Below, piece by piece: positions 44,915 through 55,714 of a DNA stretch of 64,000 bases. This DNA comes from Amylostereum areolatum (taxonomy: Eukaryota; Basidiomycota; Agaricomycetes; Russulales; Stereaceae), in contig SAXG01000009.1 of the NCBI GenBank assembly GCA_012932865.1, positions 915,163 through 979,162 of the forward strand, written 5' to 3'. The notes beneath the pieces are model-generated. The model saw nothing but the letters and a program-made list of their open reading frames with translations. It was not told the DNA's origin and did not search any database. A program made the translations under genes and the position numbers. The first letter of the stretch is position 1. Every line of letters begins with the position of its first letter.

Positions 44915-47900
44915 TCATGAATGCCTCATCTCTTTAAGCTTGCGTGCAAAGGCCTCCCTGCATTGATAATGAGTCACCTCGCCTCTACAACATTCAATGA
45001 CCGTTAAGGATAATCAACGCAGATGATGACCGAAAAGAACTAACCCAGGTGTGTGAACAGCGATTACGCTATGTCCGATACGTTTATGGCACTGAGGGCA
45101 TCTAGAAATACAGCGCTCAGTGCTATGAGCGAGACCAAGGACCAAGCAAGGCGCATACATTCTCGTATCGGTCACCTTGACGCGATTGGACTCGAGATAC
45201 ATCAGCCTACAGGCGACTTGCTCGTCCCGTGCCTTGGCAATGTCCCGAACTACCTTGGTGTCGAATATGGGGGAACGCAGTCCTTCGACAAGGAATGCGC
45301 GAACGTCTTGTGCGCTCACGAGCGGTGGAAGAAGCTGGAGAGTTTCCTCGGGGTCTAAGCGGGGGTTGTGTTGACGAATGAGGGCGAGGGCTGGGGTTAG
45401 AAGGTCGTCCGAGGTCTTGACAACAGGGCGAAGGTAGATACGAAGCAGGGTGAGGAATATTTTGTCTGTATCCGTTCCTGATTGATATACACGCCTACAA
45501 TACCTACGAGTAGCACATTAGCACACCGTCGCGCATAAGATACTGGCCACGTACTGCTCGGCCTTGGCGTAGTCCCGTAGACGATAAACGTACAGCTCGA
45601 GAGCACTCGAATGTCTTCCGAGTTTTCCCAAGAGTATAGCCTTGGCTTCGTATAGGTCTAGAAAGCGGTATAGTTTAATCTCGGTATATGGCCGGACGGA
45701 CAGCTACCCACCTTCTGTGGGTAGGAGCCCAAACAAACGGTCTACGCGGAAGTGGCTGGTCGAGTCGATAAAGTGCAGCAATTTGTCATAGGTTTCATCC
45801 TTTGTCGCTAACAATAGCCGAACATAAACAGGGGTCTGAATCAGAGAGGAAGAAACACTCACCGTCATTGCCCGTCTTCTTCGCATCGAGAGTCATCTTT
45901 AAGTAGAGTTCCGCAAGACGATCGTGAAACTCGGGCGAATCCTCTCTCCGGTCATCAATGAGAAACTCCAGATACCGAGCGCACAACCTTCGATCAATTC
46001 CCTCAAGAAAAGATGCAACATGCTCCTTCGGAAGTTCGACCTCCTCCGAGGTGAAGATCTGCCACGAGTATATCGAAACGTGCTCATCGTCCATGCACTT
46101 ACTGGACGTACCTCAAACCCACGATCTGGATCTTGCTCGAGCACCCAGCGTGAATGTCTGAATATCTGGTCGAGGTGTTCTGGTCCTAGTCTCTGAAGGT
46201 ATACAATCGACGGTTCCAGCTTATCGGCCATGTCCGTCTCCTTATCACTGAGTCTGATGAAAAGAATCATCAGCTCGACGAGTCCTGAAATGTGAACAAG
46301 ACACTGACTTGCGTAAAAGATCCAATGCTTTCGTGTGCATCTTCTTCCCGTTGTACAAATCAATGAGTTCGGAGTATTTCTGAATACGAAAGTTTAGCAA
46401 TGCCTGAGAAAGACGACAAAATGAACAGCACACTTCTCGAGCAATGAGAGCCTCTTCAACTTCGGACACCTCACACCAATTCTCTGCTCGGCACAGCGAT
46501 CCAACAAGTCCCGGACGGACGATAAGATAACTCTTAAACATCGCAGTGCTGATGACCTGCGCGTAGCGCACAAGTTGCTCCGGAGTGAGCGCCGAGACGG
46601 GTGCGTTTGGAATCTGGAACAGGTCTTCGATCGACGTGTCTGAAAGGGAGGGATGCCGATGTGATTGAGCGGGCGTAATCTTGAATGTTTCGAGCGCTCC
46701 GGTAACCTTCTGCCTGCGGTCCGGTAAGTATTGTATGAGGCTTTCGACTGAGCGGCTGAAGTTGTCTGTCCAACGCGTCAAACCGGTCATTAGTCTACAA
46801 AGTTGGGTCTCACAAACCTACTTGGCCTCCCCTTCGTTTGCTGGTGATTGACGCCGTCTCTGGATCTCTATTTACAGAAGGTCGGATGGCATCCAGCGGG
46901 TTCCTGAACCTGCTTGCAAGTCCGGTGGATGGAGGCGACTGTGCACGAGAATGGCCAGTCTCTGAGCTTTCCCCTTGCCCATCCGAACTACTATCGTCGT
47001 GCGTTGATGCATGCTCTTCTTTGGCTGTTCCCTTCGGAGCATGACCCCCAAACAATGATATCCACTCGTCCTTAGGAACAGAGAGTCGACCGGCAATGGT
47101 TTCAGGGTAGAGCGCCACAACCTTCGCTGGGTTGATGTTAAGCTCAATGAAGGTTGCAAGGGCCGTGCTATAGTCGTGAGATTGAAACTTGGAAACGGCT
47201 TCCAATGCTCGAACGGTACTTCGCCGACGTTCCTGGAGATTGACTTAGTGTGCATACGGGTGGTTAACGCGGTGAGAGTTGACGAACTTTGTCCGGTAAC
47301 ACTGCAGGATCGATGGTGTCCAGCAATGCTAACGCATCGGAATAGAGCGCTCCTTCCACAAGCTCGTCGATCTGCTCCGCCCAGGACTTCATCCGAAATT
47401 GCCAGATGGTGCTCCCTTCCGAAGCCGCGGCAGTGCGATCGGTGGGAGTGCTGATGAGGTAAAGCGGGGACTTCGCTGCGGGCGATGGACAAAGTAAACG
47501 CAAAACATGATGTGAAGTGGTAGTCGAAGAGGACGACGCATCATCTGTGAACGGAAAGGGCATCGTCTGGTGGGAGGATACGGAGATAGATGACCGGATT
47601 TCGAGAACAGGAGCGGGAATAAATGATGGGTGACCTGCTGTCGTGGGGTCGGGAGTAGTCCTGTTTGGGACGGTAGACGGAGGAAAGATGCTAAAGACGT
47701 ATGGTTTTACGAATGCTAAGTTGACGATGTTAATAACTGGGCACAGTGCATCCGATGTAGATGGTTACCGAGTTCTTGGGGTGGGGCAGGCCAATCAATG
47801 CGCCTTGGTCGAGTTGGTTTGCCGTCTACGCCAATAAACACTCCTTCGTCTGCGGCGATGGATTTAAGTCACGACCTGCATGTGATATTAATCCACTCAC

Positions 47901-48846
47901 TGTCTTTCGCCAACAGTACCTCCCCTTGCCTGACATTTGTTACACAGGGTTTGTCTTTCGCCCCAAGACCCAACGTCATGTATCCTCCGAAACCAGACAG
48001 CGAGCCCATTCCCATGCCTCCGATGGTGGTCGCCGAGCTACTTGCCACGGGAGGTATTGTGATTTCCGAGGTAGACATAGTGTCCAACGAAAACAAAACA
48101 TGGTCCGTTGGCGAGTAGGAAAGCGACATTACTTTGTCGTCGAGAAATGCGATCGTACGAGCCGAGTGCGGCAGGACTGCTTCCTGTTCACATCAGCGTC
48201 TTTCGACAATGACCATCTAGGACGAACTTACGGAAACGTCCTGAGGTTCTCCATCCTTCCACGAGTATACGACTAGCTTTCGTCTGCAACCCACCACGAG
48301 GTATGTCACCACCGTGGGGACAGACATCCGCTTGTCAAATTCCGTGCTTGATGATGGCTTCTGTGGTGTGTCTGGGGGTAGATGCTCCACAAATGTGTGC
48401 ACGGTGAAGGAGAAGGCTGCTTTAGCTTTGGAGAGCGGCGTGGGGTTCGACATGTCGGACAATGGAAGCAAGATAACTTGCATATCTACATAGCCGTTAT
48501 ATGAGTAGTCGAGTATCAATGTTGGGGGACGACGCGCCTGAGAGGACGACGAGGGAGTCGATGTCTTTCACAAAGCCTAAGCTGTCAATCCCCTTCTTCG
48601 TCAGTACCTTCCGCGTTTCTACTAAGCTGTTTGGTGCTATACCTGCGCGCTCAGATATGTGAGAAATCGCGTAAAATTGTTCAGATACGATGTTGCGAAG
48701 AACTCACCGGCGTTACCATTGATACTGTAGATATAGAGGTTTCCGGTAGCTGATCCAAGGTAGAGGCGATCACCTTGAACTGCGATGGCTTCTATGCGTT
48801 CTTTAACACCAGTGGCGACTACATTGGGCACCTCAAAGGGTGCCAT
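44915..48846 (-). CDS. VPS39: VPS39/VAM6, HOPS tethering complex subunit
   Basis: Sixteen exons: 48846-48708, 48642-48538, 48485-48232, 48183-47901, 47849-47769, 47715-47288, 47232-46818, 46765-46434, 46379-46309, 46253-46112, 46058-45863, 45807-45712, 45657-45555, 45503-45159, 45101-45045, 44984-44915; 1038 residues, in phase. The N-terminal CNH propeller starts MAPFEVPNVV and includes QGDRLYLGSATGNLYIYS and GFVKDIDSLVVLS. The middle alpha-solenoid contains ELNINPAKVVALYPE and YLPDRRQK; further on are IDRRLCARYLEFLI, KLGRHSSALELYVYRL and NPRLDPEETLQLLPP, and the C-terminal zinc-like motif ICPQCHKRIGHS with THYQCREAF. Vps39 links Rab7/Ypt7 to vacuolar fusion and mitochondrial contact sites. 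I chose ATG 48846 rather than an in-frame TTG upstream. The second intron begins GC (GC-AG type). Confidence 0.95.
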
Positions 48847-49800
48847 GGGTTCCAAGCCGTGGGTTTCAAGCGTTGAACGTTGAACGTTGACTTCGTGTTT
48901 GTGGTGAGACTGACACGAGTACTAAGTAGTACTGTAGGCGGCTGTAGTTTGGCAACTCGCAACCGGTGTCACATGACCGTGGGAGCGGGTAGAGGAGGGC
49001 AACCCGGCCTCGGGGACGGGCCCGGGGGACATCCACTTTAGGCAACGCAACCTCTTGTGAGTGAGCTCTCCCAAAGGGCCAAAGCTGTCCTATGTAGCGT
49101 CGAGCGATCATCCTCACGCTTTGGCCCATTACACTGTACACGAATCTGTATATGAATACAAGGTTTTGTGCACACTGACCACCTTATTTGTCACTGAGTG
49201 CTGATTAGCTCATGAGGCTGGCAGCGCCGCGGCGGTTTGTAGAAAACAGAATACAATATGAGCGAACCTCATGTCGATTTCGTACTTGGTGCCGCTGGTG
49301 ACGTATTCTTGAGGGTTTTTGACCTTTTTTCTGCGAAAATTAAGCATGGGTAAGCGGAAAGCAACTCAGCCTCGGGGACAGGGGACAACCCGCAAATTAG
49401 GCAACCACAACCGACCCCCGGGGACAGGGGACGTTGCCTAACGTCGGCCGCGTACAGTAGTACCGACTCGGAGGGTCGCGGCCGCTCACCACGGCGAGCG
49501 ATCACGTGATCCGAAAGCTGTCGCTCAAGCCGCTCCTCAGGAGGGTTGTGCTTGAAGCAATTGAATTTGGTACACGCTGATCATATAAATGTTTACAGAC
49601 GGAAAGCATTATGCGGGGATTAGGTTCAAGAGAAGCTGAAGGGGAGTAAGCAAAAGAGTACGGTCCAGGCCGCTGTTGAGAACATGATACAGTAGATAAT
49701 GCCATACGGTAATGCTTGACCAATAAAAATATGAAAAGAACAAGCCAAAAGTCCAGCTAACATAGGGTAAAGGAATACGATTCTCGCAGAATCCGCCTTG
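48847..49800. other. Intergenic with short repeats
   Basis: No coding frame with a domain. It contains related GGGGAC/TTAGGCAAC segments listed below. Upstream of VPS39 and downstream of the AT-hook gene. Confidence 0.4.
49007..49445. repeat. Diverged GGGGACAGGGGAC...TTAGGCAAC repeat units
   Basis: Three related segments: 49007-49050 and 49370-49412 in direct orientation (CCTCGGGGAC, then GGGGACA, then TTTAGGCAAC or ATTAGGCAAC), and 49416-49445, where GGGGACAGGGGAC is followed by GTTGCCTAA, the reverse complement of TTAGGCAAC. They may be remnants of a small non-autonomous element. Confidence 0.45.
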
Positions 49801-51736
49801 TCATCGACCATCTTTACTCCCCGTTACCTTGCCATTCGGCTGGTACATATATTGATGGGCTGTAGACGAGGTTGAAGATGCTGGCTTTGATGGCGTTGCC
49901 GCTGCCGTTTGTTTCGAGCGGTAGTAGTTCGGACGCGAAGCCTCGGCTGAGTTGATCACGGGGGAAGTATTGGCTGCAACGGTCGGCATTGGCCATGGCA
50001 TACTCGATGATGCCGACTGGGAGGCGGCGGTGGCAGGACGACTTGGAGCGGGGGTCGTCGACGAAGATGGAACGGGTGGTATAGCAGGATGAGTGGCAGG
50101 AGAGGGCTGTGCGGAGGAGTTTGAGGGTGTGTGTGACGGAGAGGGAGCGACGTTTGCAGCAGCGGCAGCGGTGGTAGCCATATGCTGAGCTGGTGGAGCA
50201 ACGGAAACCCCTCGGTCGGATGGATTGTGTACAGCATCGCCATCTCGTCTGCGTTTTGTACCGCGAGTGGTGCTCTCTTTCAGGCCCATGGATGTCGCCT
50301 TCAGTAGGATTTGGTGTCTGCGCGGAGAGTCAGAATACACGTTCTGGCTCAACAAGCTGGGAGCATACCTTGTACGGGTATTACCCCATGAGGTCACTAC
50401 CCAGTCCCAATCAACGTCGCCGCCGGACGTTGACGCCTTACTCTCTTCTGAAAGCTTTTTCAAGCGCTCCACCTCGTCTTCGCCCCAAGTCCCCGATGCA
50501 CCACCTGCAGTTGTGTTCATATTTATCGTGGTGGCCGTCGCAGGTGCCGACGCAGCAGGGGGTGGCGGCGGCGGCGAACTGGCGTAGTGCGTGGTGGGCG
50601 GCGCAGATGTCGACATCTGTTGGGCCTGGACAGGAGGATAGTAACTGGAAGCAGGGTATTGGTAGTAGGGGGTGGTGGGGTATCGCGGCGGATACATTGT
50701 TGGATACATCGGAGGAGGAACACCTCCTGGCGCACTCAAAGGCATGACGAACGACTGAGGATTGGTGATCACAGGAGGAGGCTGCGAAGAGGTACTGGCA
50801 GGTGTTGAAGCGGGTGTTTGTGGAGGTGCAGCGTAAGGGAGGGTTGGGTAAGAGCTGGGAGGAGCCTGCCCGACAAGCTGACTGGGATTCTGGAGCTGAA
50901 GCGGGAACTTGATCAGCTCAGAGTAATGCGAACGAATGAAATTCTAATTCACCAGCTGGTCGCATATACGCCTGGCTTCGTTGAGCATGTTGAGGGGATC
51001 GACTTTGTTACCAGGACCCATTTGATACGACTGAGCGATAACCAAGGGTGGTGCTGCTTTCTATGGCCCACCAGTGTGGGTGCGCGTAAGGAATGGGAAC
51101 GGAAGAAGAGACCGGGGGACATACGACCAACTCCTCCGCCGCGCCATAGAACTCCGAGCATAAATTGAGCACGCGCCACTGAAATTCGTAATAAGGTTGG
51201 TTCTGTGGCGTTACACCGGAAAGAGGAGGTGCGACGCTTGGATTGGGAGCGTAGTTTTGGAACTGAGGTTTGGATGAAGAAGAGCCGCCACTCTCGCGGG
51301 GCTTCCTGTTGCGAGATCCTTTGGGACGGCCTGGACGACGCTTTTGGGAGCCATCGGTGTTGACATCCTGGGCCAAAGCTGATGAAGAGGATGAATGGTG
51401 AATAAAGGTGCTGTCGGTGGATGTATTTATAAGAGGCGCCGAGCTGGCCGGAGGAAGGAAGGATCAATCGGGTTTGTGTAAGATACATATTCGAGGGTGA
51501 CACGGTGGGGTTACACACTTTGGGAGTTGTTGAGAAGGTTGCGGACTTGGATGTTGGAGGTCGGGGGAGCCGAGCTCTTCTTCGACGACGTCCTCCTCCT
51601 CCTCCTCTTCCTCTTCGCGGCGAGTCCCGTTCGGAGGCAAGTTCTCGGAGGGATCGTAGTAGTCGTCTGAAGAGCGAACGAGAGGAGGGTGAAGAGCGTG
51701 TGAGAGGTCCTGGTATTGTTGATGGTGGTTTTCCAT
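49801..51736 (-). CDS. AT-hook DNA-binding protein
   Basis: Exons: 51736-51519, 51410-51128, 51030-50953, 50907-50369, 50317-49801; 544 residues, in phase. The N-terminus (MENHHQQYQDLSHAL) leads into a Glu-rich run, then KRRPGRPKGSRNRKPR at about 95-110, a consensus AT-hook that inserts RPGRP into the minor groove of AT-rich DNA. Next is a helical block (NQPYYEFQWRVLNLCSEFYGAAEELSYQMGPG), Pro/Tyr-rich low complexity, and a conserved-looking DVDWDWVVTSWGNTRTRHQILLKATSMGLKEST segment before a Ser/Ala/Pro tail. The last intron (50318-50368) is exactly 51 bases and open, so retained and spliced forms both read through. Likely a nuclear chromatin or transcription protein; partners unknown. Divergent from MEX67. 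Confidence 0.8.
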
Positions 51737-52253
51737 TTTGATGAACAAAAGGACCGAAAGACGGGAGCGAATAAAATAAAACAGAGATCCGGACGAGGAG
51801 CAAACGGACTGTCGTCGTGTCGGAGTCGAGAGGAAACCCGGGGAATCTCGAGCGAAACTGGAAGAAAGCCTGGAAATCGGACCCGTGGGAATAATTCGTC
51901 GGAGCCCGCTTTCAACATCTTCTGCACTTCCGCCTCTCTCGCGCCCCCCGCTCGTACGCAAAAATTGCCATAGTCTCCTGAGCCTCGCTTCCTTTCCCTG
52001 GACTTGTTGTTGCTCGACCGACGAGCGGACGCGTGTCCGTCGAGAAACCAACCCCAGGCCGCTGAGTCAGCCTAAACAATTGAAGTGACTCCAACCGTGG
52101 CCAGAGTGGCTGTGCCGAGGCCGGGCCCGACCGCCAGAGGTTTCCTTTCTCCGGATCCATTTCTCTGTCTCTCCTCCCGCCGCCGCCACCACCACCACTG
52201 CTTCCACCTCTGAATCCATCCTCCGCTCTCCGTCCGATTCACTCTACTCTGGC
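51737..52253. promoter_or_regulatory. Divergent promoter of AT-hook gene and MEX67
   Basis: 517 bases between opposite start codons. A CT-rich tract (CTCTCCTCCCGCC-like) precedes the MEX67 ATG. No single strong factor site stands out. Confidence 0.45.
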
Positions 52254-54681
52254 ATGTTCCAAACTCCTCAACCACCACTCCATCCACCGGTCACCCCGGC
52301 GCCCCCACGCACCTTCTCAAACGCTCTTCGTCGCGCGGGCCTCATGGATCGCGACCAGAAAATGCACGACGCGAACGACAAACATGCAGGAAAGAAAGGA
52401 TCCAACAAATTTCGTTCCCATCGTCCCCGTCTCATCGACACCATCAAGGAGCAGCCCGGTTCCAGTCGAAATCCTATGGTAAATCTACCGTTACTTGTCC
52501 CCAACCTTTTCTGTTCTCCTGGACTCCTATGCACGAACGGTGTCCTGTATCCAATCCCTATCCTTGAATCACAACATTGTGCTTACTTTGTTCACATTGC
52601 CTCGTCCACGTCTGTCCCTCCTATCCCTCCAAGCTCGCCAGCCGCATTGGTGCTGCTTCTTCAACTGAGCCTCTGTCCATCCGTGGTGCCGCAAGGCCAA
52701 CGACGGCCGGTCGCCTGCGTAGGAACGCGATATCCGTGAACGGTGTTAAACCAGCCTTGGGGACTAGGGTGGCGCTAGGAAAACCTGTGGACATTTGGAG
52801 ACAGTTCGTTCAGAAGCGGTTCAACCCAGAATTGCGATTTCTCAATCTCGAGGTGTGTGTGCTGCATCTTTGCATCCGTCTTTCGCCCTAATTGGCCGTT
52901 CTTCGAATAGCGTATGGGCGACGATGAACTCTTGGGGAAGGCCCATCTCCTTCCTCCTGGTGTGCCCGGCAGTTCCTCCCGAGAAGCGGCAGTCATCTTC
53001 AAACTTGCCTCTCAGCTGAAGCCTTCCGTGCGCTAGGTCCACCTCTCTCTACAACATATGCGACTCAGCGTTTCTCACAGATAAAAACCGTATCTCTGGC
53101 AAACAATAATCTCACCAACACCCACGTCATCTCCACAATCGCCCACTACCTGCCTGGCTTGTCCAACCTGTCTTTGGAGAACAATCAATTACGCGTGTGG
53201 AAAGATCTGGATAGCATTTCACAATTAACTGACAAGAAAGACAAGCTCTCGAAGTTGCGTGAACTGGTCCTCCTTGGAAACCCCATCCGAGAGTTCGAAT
53301 ACCAACACAATCGCGGCGATTCGTATAAAAAGTGTGTACACCCTATATCGGTGTTCTCCCAATCTCACAGTACGCTTTTGAAGCAATATCATGCGACGTT
53401 TCCCTACACTCGAGATGCTGGACCAAGAGCCGGTAGCAAAAATCTCATTCGATGCTCCTGAGACATCTCAGGCTTCAGCACCCTCCGTTGGACCGCAACC
53501 CATTGCGAAGACATTTCCTGCGAACATGCAACCGTCATTTGTCACTGGAGTAGATGATTCCCTCATCACGGGTTTTCTCGCCCGGTACGCCGTCCTTACA
53601 TCTCTCTTGGACGCATAATAACATCAGGTCAGGTTTTTCCCAATGTACGACACGCAACGACACGCTCTCAAGGACGTTTACAACGAGTCCGCGACCTTCT
53701 CTTTCCAAGCCAACACCTCCATCCCCGCGCGCGCCCGCATACAGGGCTTCCAGCGTTCCGCCGAAATGCCAAATCAGCGCAATTTAGAGTGGTCGAAGTG
53801 GCTAGGGGCGGGGTCACGCAACCTTACGCGAGTGGGAGGGGCGGTAGACAAGATGTTGAAGAGTCTACACATTGGACGGGAGGAAGCAATGAATGCCATG
53901 ATGTTGCTCCCTCAAACCCGACACGAGATCGCTGGCGCTCCGGAGAAATTCAGCATCGACGCATGGCCTGTGGTCGAAGAGGGGAGAACGACGCTGTTTT
54001 TGTCCATCCATGGTCAATTCACAGAAGGTCTGCACGTCATCTTCGCCTTCCCGTTCGCCGCATACTAACCCGACCACCTAACCCGACCACCAGAACCTGC
54101 TCAGGGCGTCCGATCATTTGATCGCTCCTTCGTTCTCGCGCCTGCGCCAGACGGTTCTCGGTACGTTTGTGGGGCTCCGCGTCTTTCTTTCTGCCGCTCA
54201 ACCACACCACAGGGCCAAAGCAAGTGGATGGAACATTGAGATTCTGTCTGACCAACTGGTCATTCGCGCATATTCCAGTCACGAAGCATGGAGGCCAGGA
54301 CCTCTTCTTCTTCAAGCCTTGAACCCTGCAGGCGAACCCAGCGTCCCGAGTCCTGCCCCTCAAGGTCAAACGGCCATGCAAGAAGCCCTGAACGCTATTG
54401 TATGTCGCTTTGTCGTCGCCATTGCGAAAGTAGACCTGATATCATTGATATCCAGCCCGAACCGCAACGGTCGCTTGTTGCTCAGATATGTCAGCGAACG
54501 AACCTGAATGTCAAATTTGCGGTGGATTGTCTGCAAGGGAACGGTTGGAATTTCGAGGCCGCGGTTGCTAACTTCGAGCAGGTCAAGGTGAGCTCGCCCC
54601 TTCGCCCTTGTTATCGCCTCCCACACTAAATGCTTGCTCGGCTTGTCCCAGGCTACACTTGGACGAGAAGCTTTCCTGTGA
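52254..54681 (+). CDS. MEX67: mRNA export receptor Mex67/NXF1
   Basis: Ten exons: 52254-52478, 52634-52852, 52911-53027, 53081-53331, 53384-53584, 53633-54027, 54094-54160, 54213-54399, 54456-54587, 54652-54681; 607 residues, in phase. The basic N-terminus ([19 protein letters not shown]) is followed by a divergent RNA-binding part, leucine-rich repeats ([43 protein letters not shown]), an NTF2-like domain starting near [18 protein letters not shown] and including [16 protein letters not shown] and [13 protein letters not shown], and a C-terminal UBA-like TAP-C domain ([36 protein letters not shown]). With Mtr2/NXT1 it carries mRNPs through the nuclear pore via FG repeats. The final coding exon is only 30 bases. 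Confidence 0.95.
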
Positions 54682-55714
54682 TCCCATGTCCTTCGTCTTT
54701 GTCTGATGCCACCCACACGCATTTCTTCTCATACCGGACGCCCTTCATATCTTACTGCACACCACCGCATCGGGCTGATAATTACATACATTTTTGCTGT
54801 GACCACCTCTTCCCAAGCCTCATCCCACGCACCGCATTCATCCATCATGTAAACTTTATGTATCCACTCGCACTAAGTACTGATATAGTACAACGCTCCG
54901 GTGACCCCCCTTCCACCTCTCTCGTCGACGAGCTCCCGCCCGCGGCCTACCGCCCTACAAACATCATGATCGTTACGTAGACTTGGGTCAACCGACGCTA
55001 TCAAGCCGTCTGATCAAACCCGTGCAGTTATCGATTTTCACGTTCGGGAGAAATGCTGGGGCAGCAAGCTTATTCCTGGATGGTCGAGGGTGATCATACC
55101 CTACCGCCTCGAGGTCCGAGGAGGATAGAGAGCTATCACCGTCTCCTCGGTGCGGACAAACGCATCAGTAGTCCTGGGCAGAAGATAAGATTCGAGGGAT
55201 TTGCAGCCTTTTTGCAGCATAGCAGATCACAGGCACGTGTAAGTCCGTCCTTAGGCTCATGTATGAGACTTACAGGGAGATTGAACATCGAAACCCCCTG
55301 ACGATGCGTGCTTTCGGCGGTCCTGGAAGGTGCGTTCACGCGCCAATAACGGTGAGGGACAAATAAATGCGCTAAAAAGGAGCAAATGAAGATGAGCGCC
55401 GCCTCGTGAGCGGGGCGTGGGTCCTTAGCCGAGATGAACATCGAAGTATTGGATTAGGAGAACTGAGGGAGACCGAGCCTTGAGGTAGATTTTGATGAGG
55501 CGCGCGGCATGGCAGGCGGCAGCCTCGTGCATGAGCGGAAAGCAGGCCGGGCGGCTGTCCCAAGCGCGGCGGGAATAAATACGAAGGAGCACGCTTCGCT
55601 CGTTTTCCTTCTTCGGCCACGCTTCTCTCCTGCCTCGTTGTAGCTACTGTACACCTCCCACCACACACTTCCTCTCCTTTGTCTCCCCCCTACGACCTCT
55701 GTCACGACTCCTTC
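54682..55714. other. Intergenic, no gene resolved
   Basis: MEX67 3' flank and ankyrin-gene promoter. Frames on either strand are short and without domains. Confidence 0.4.
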
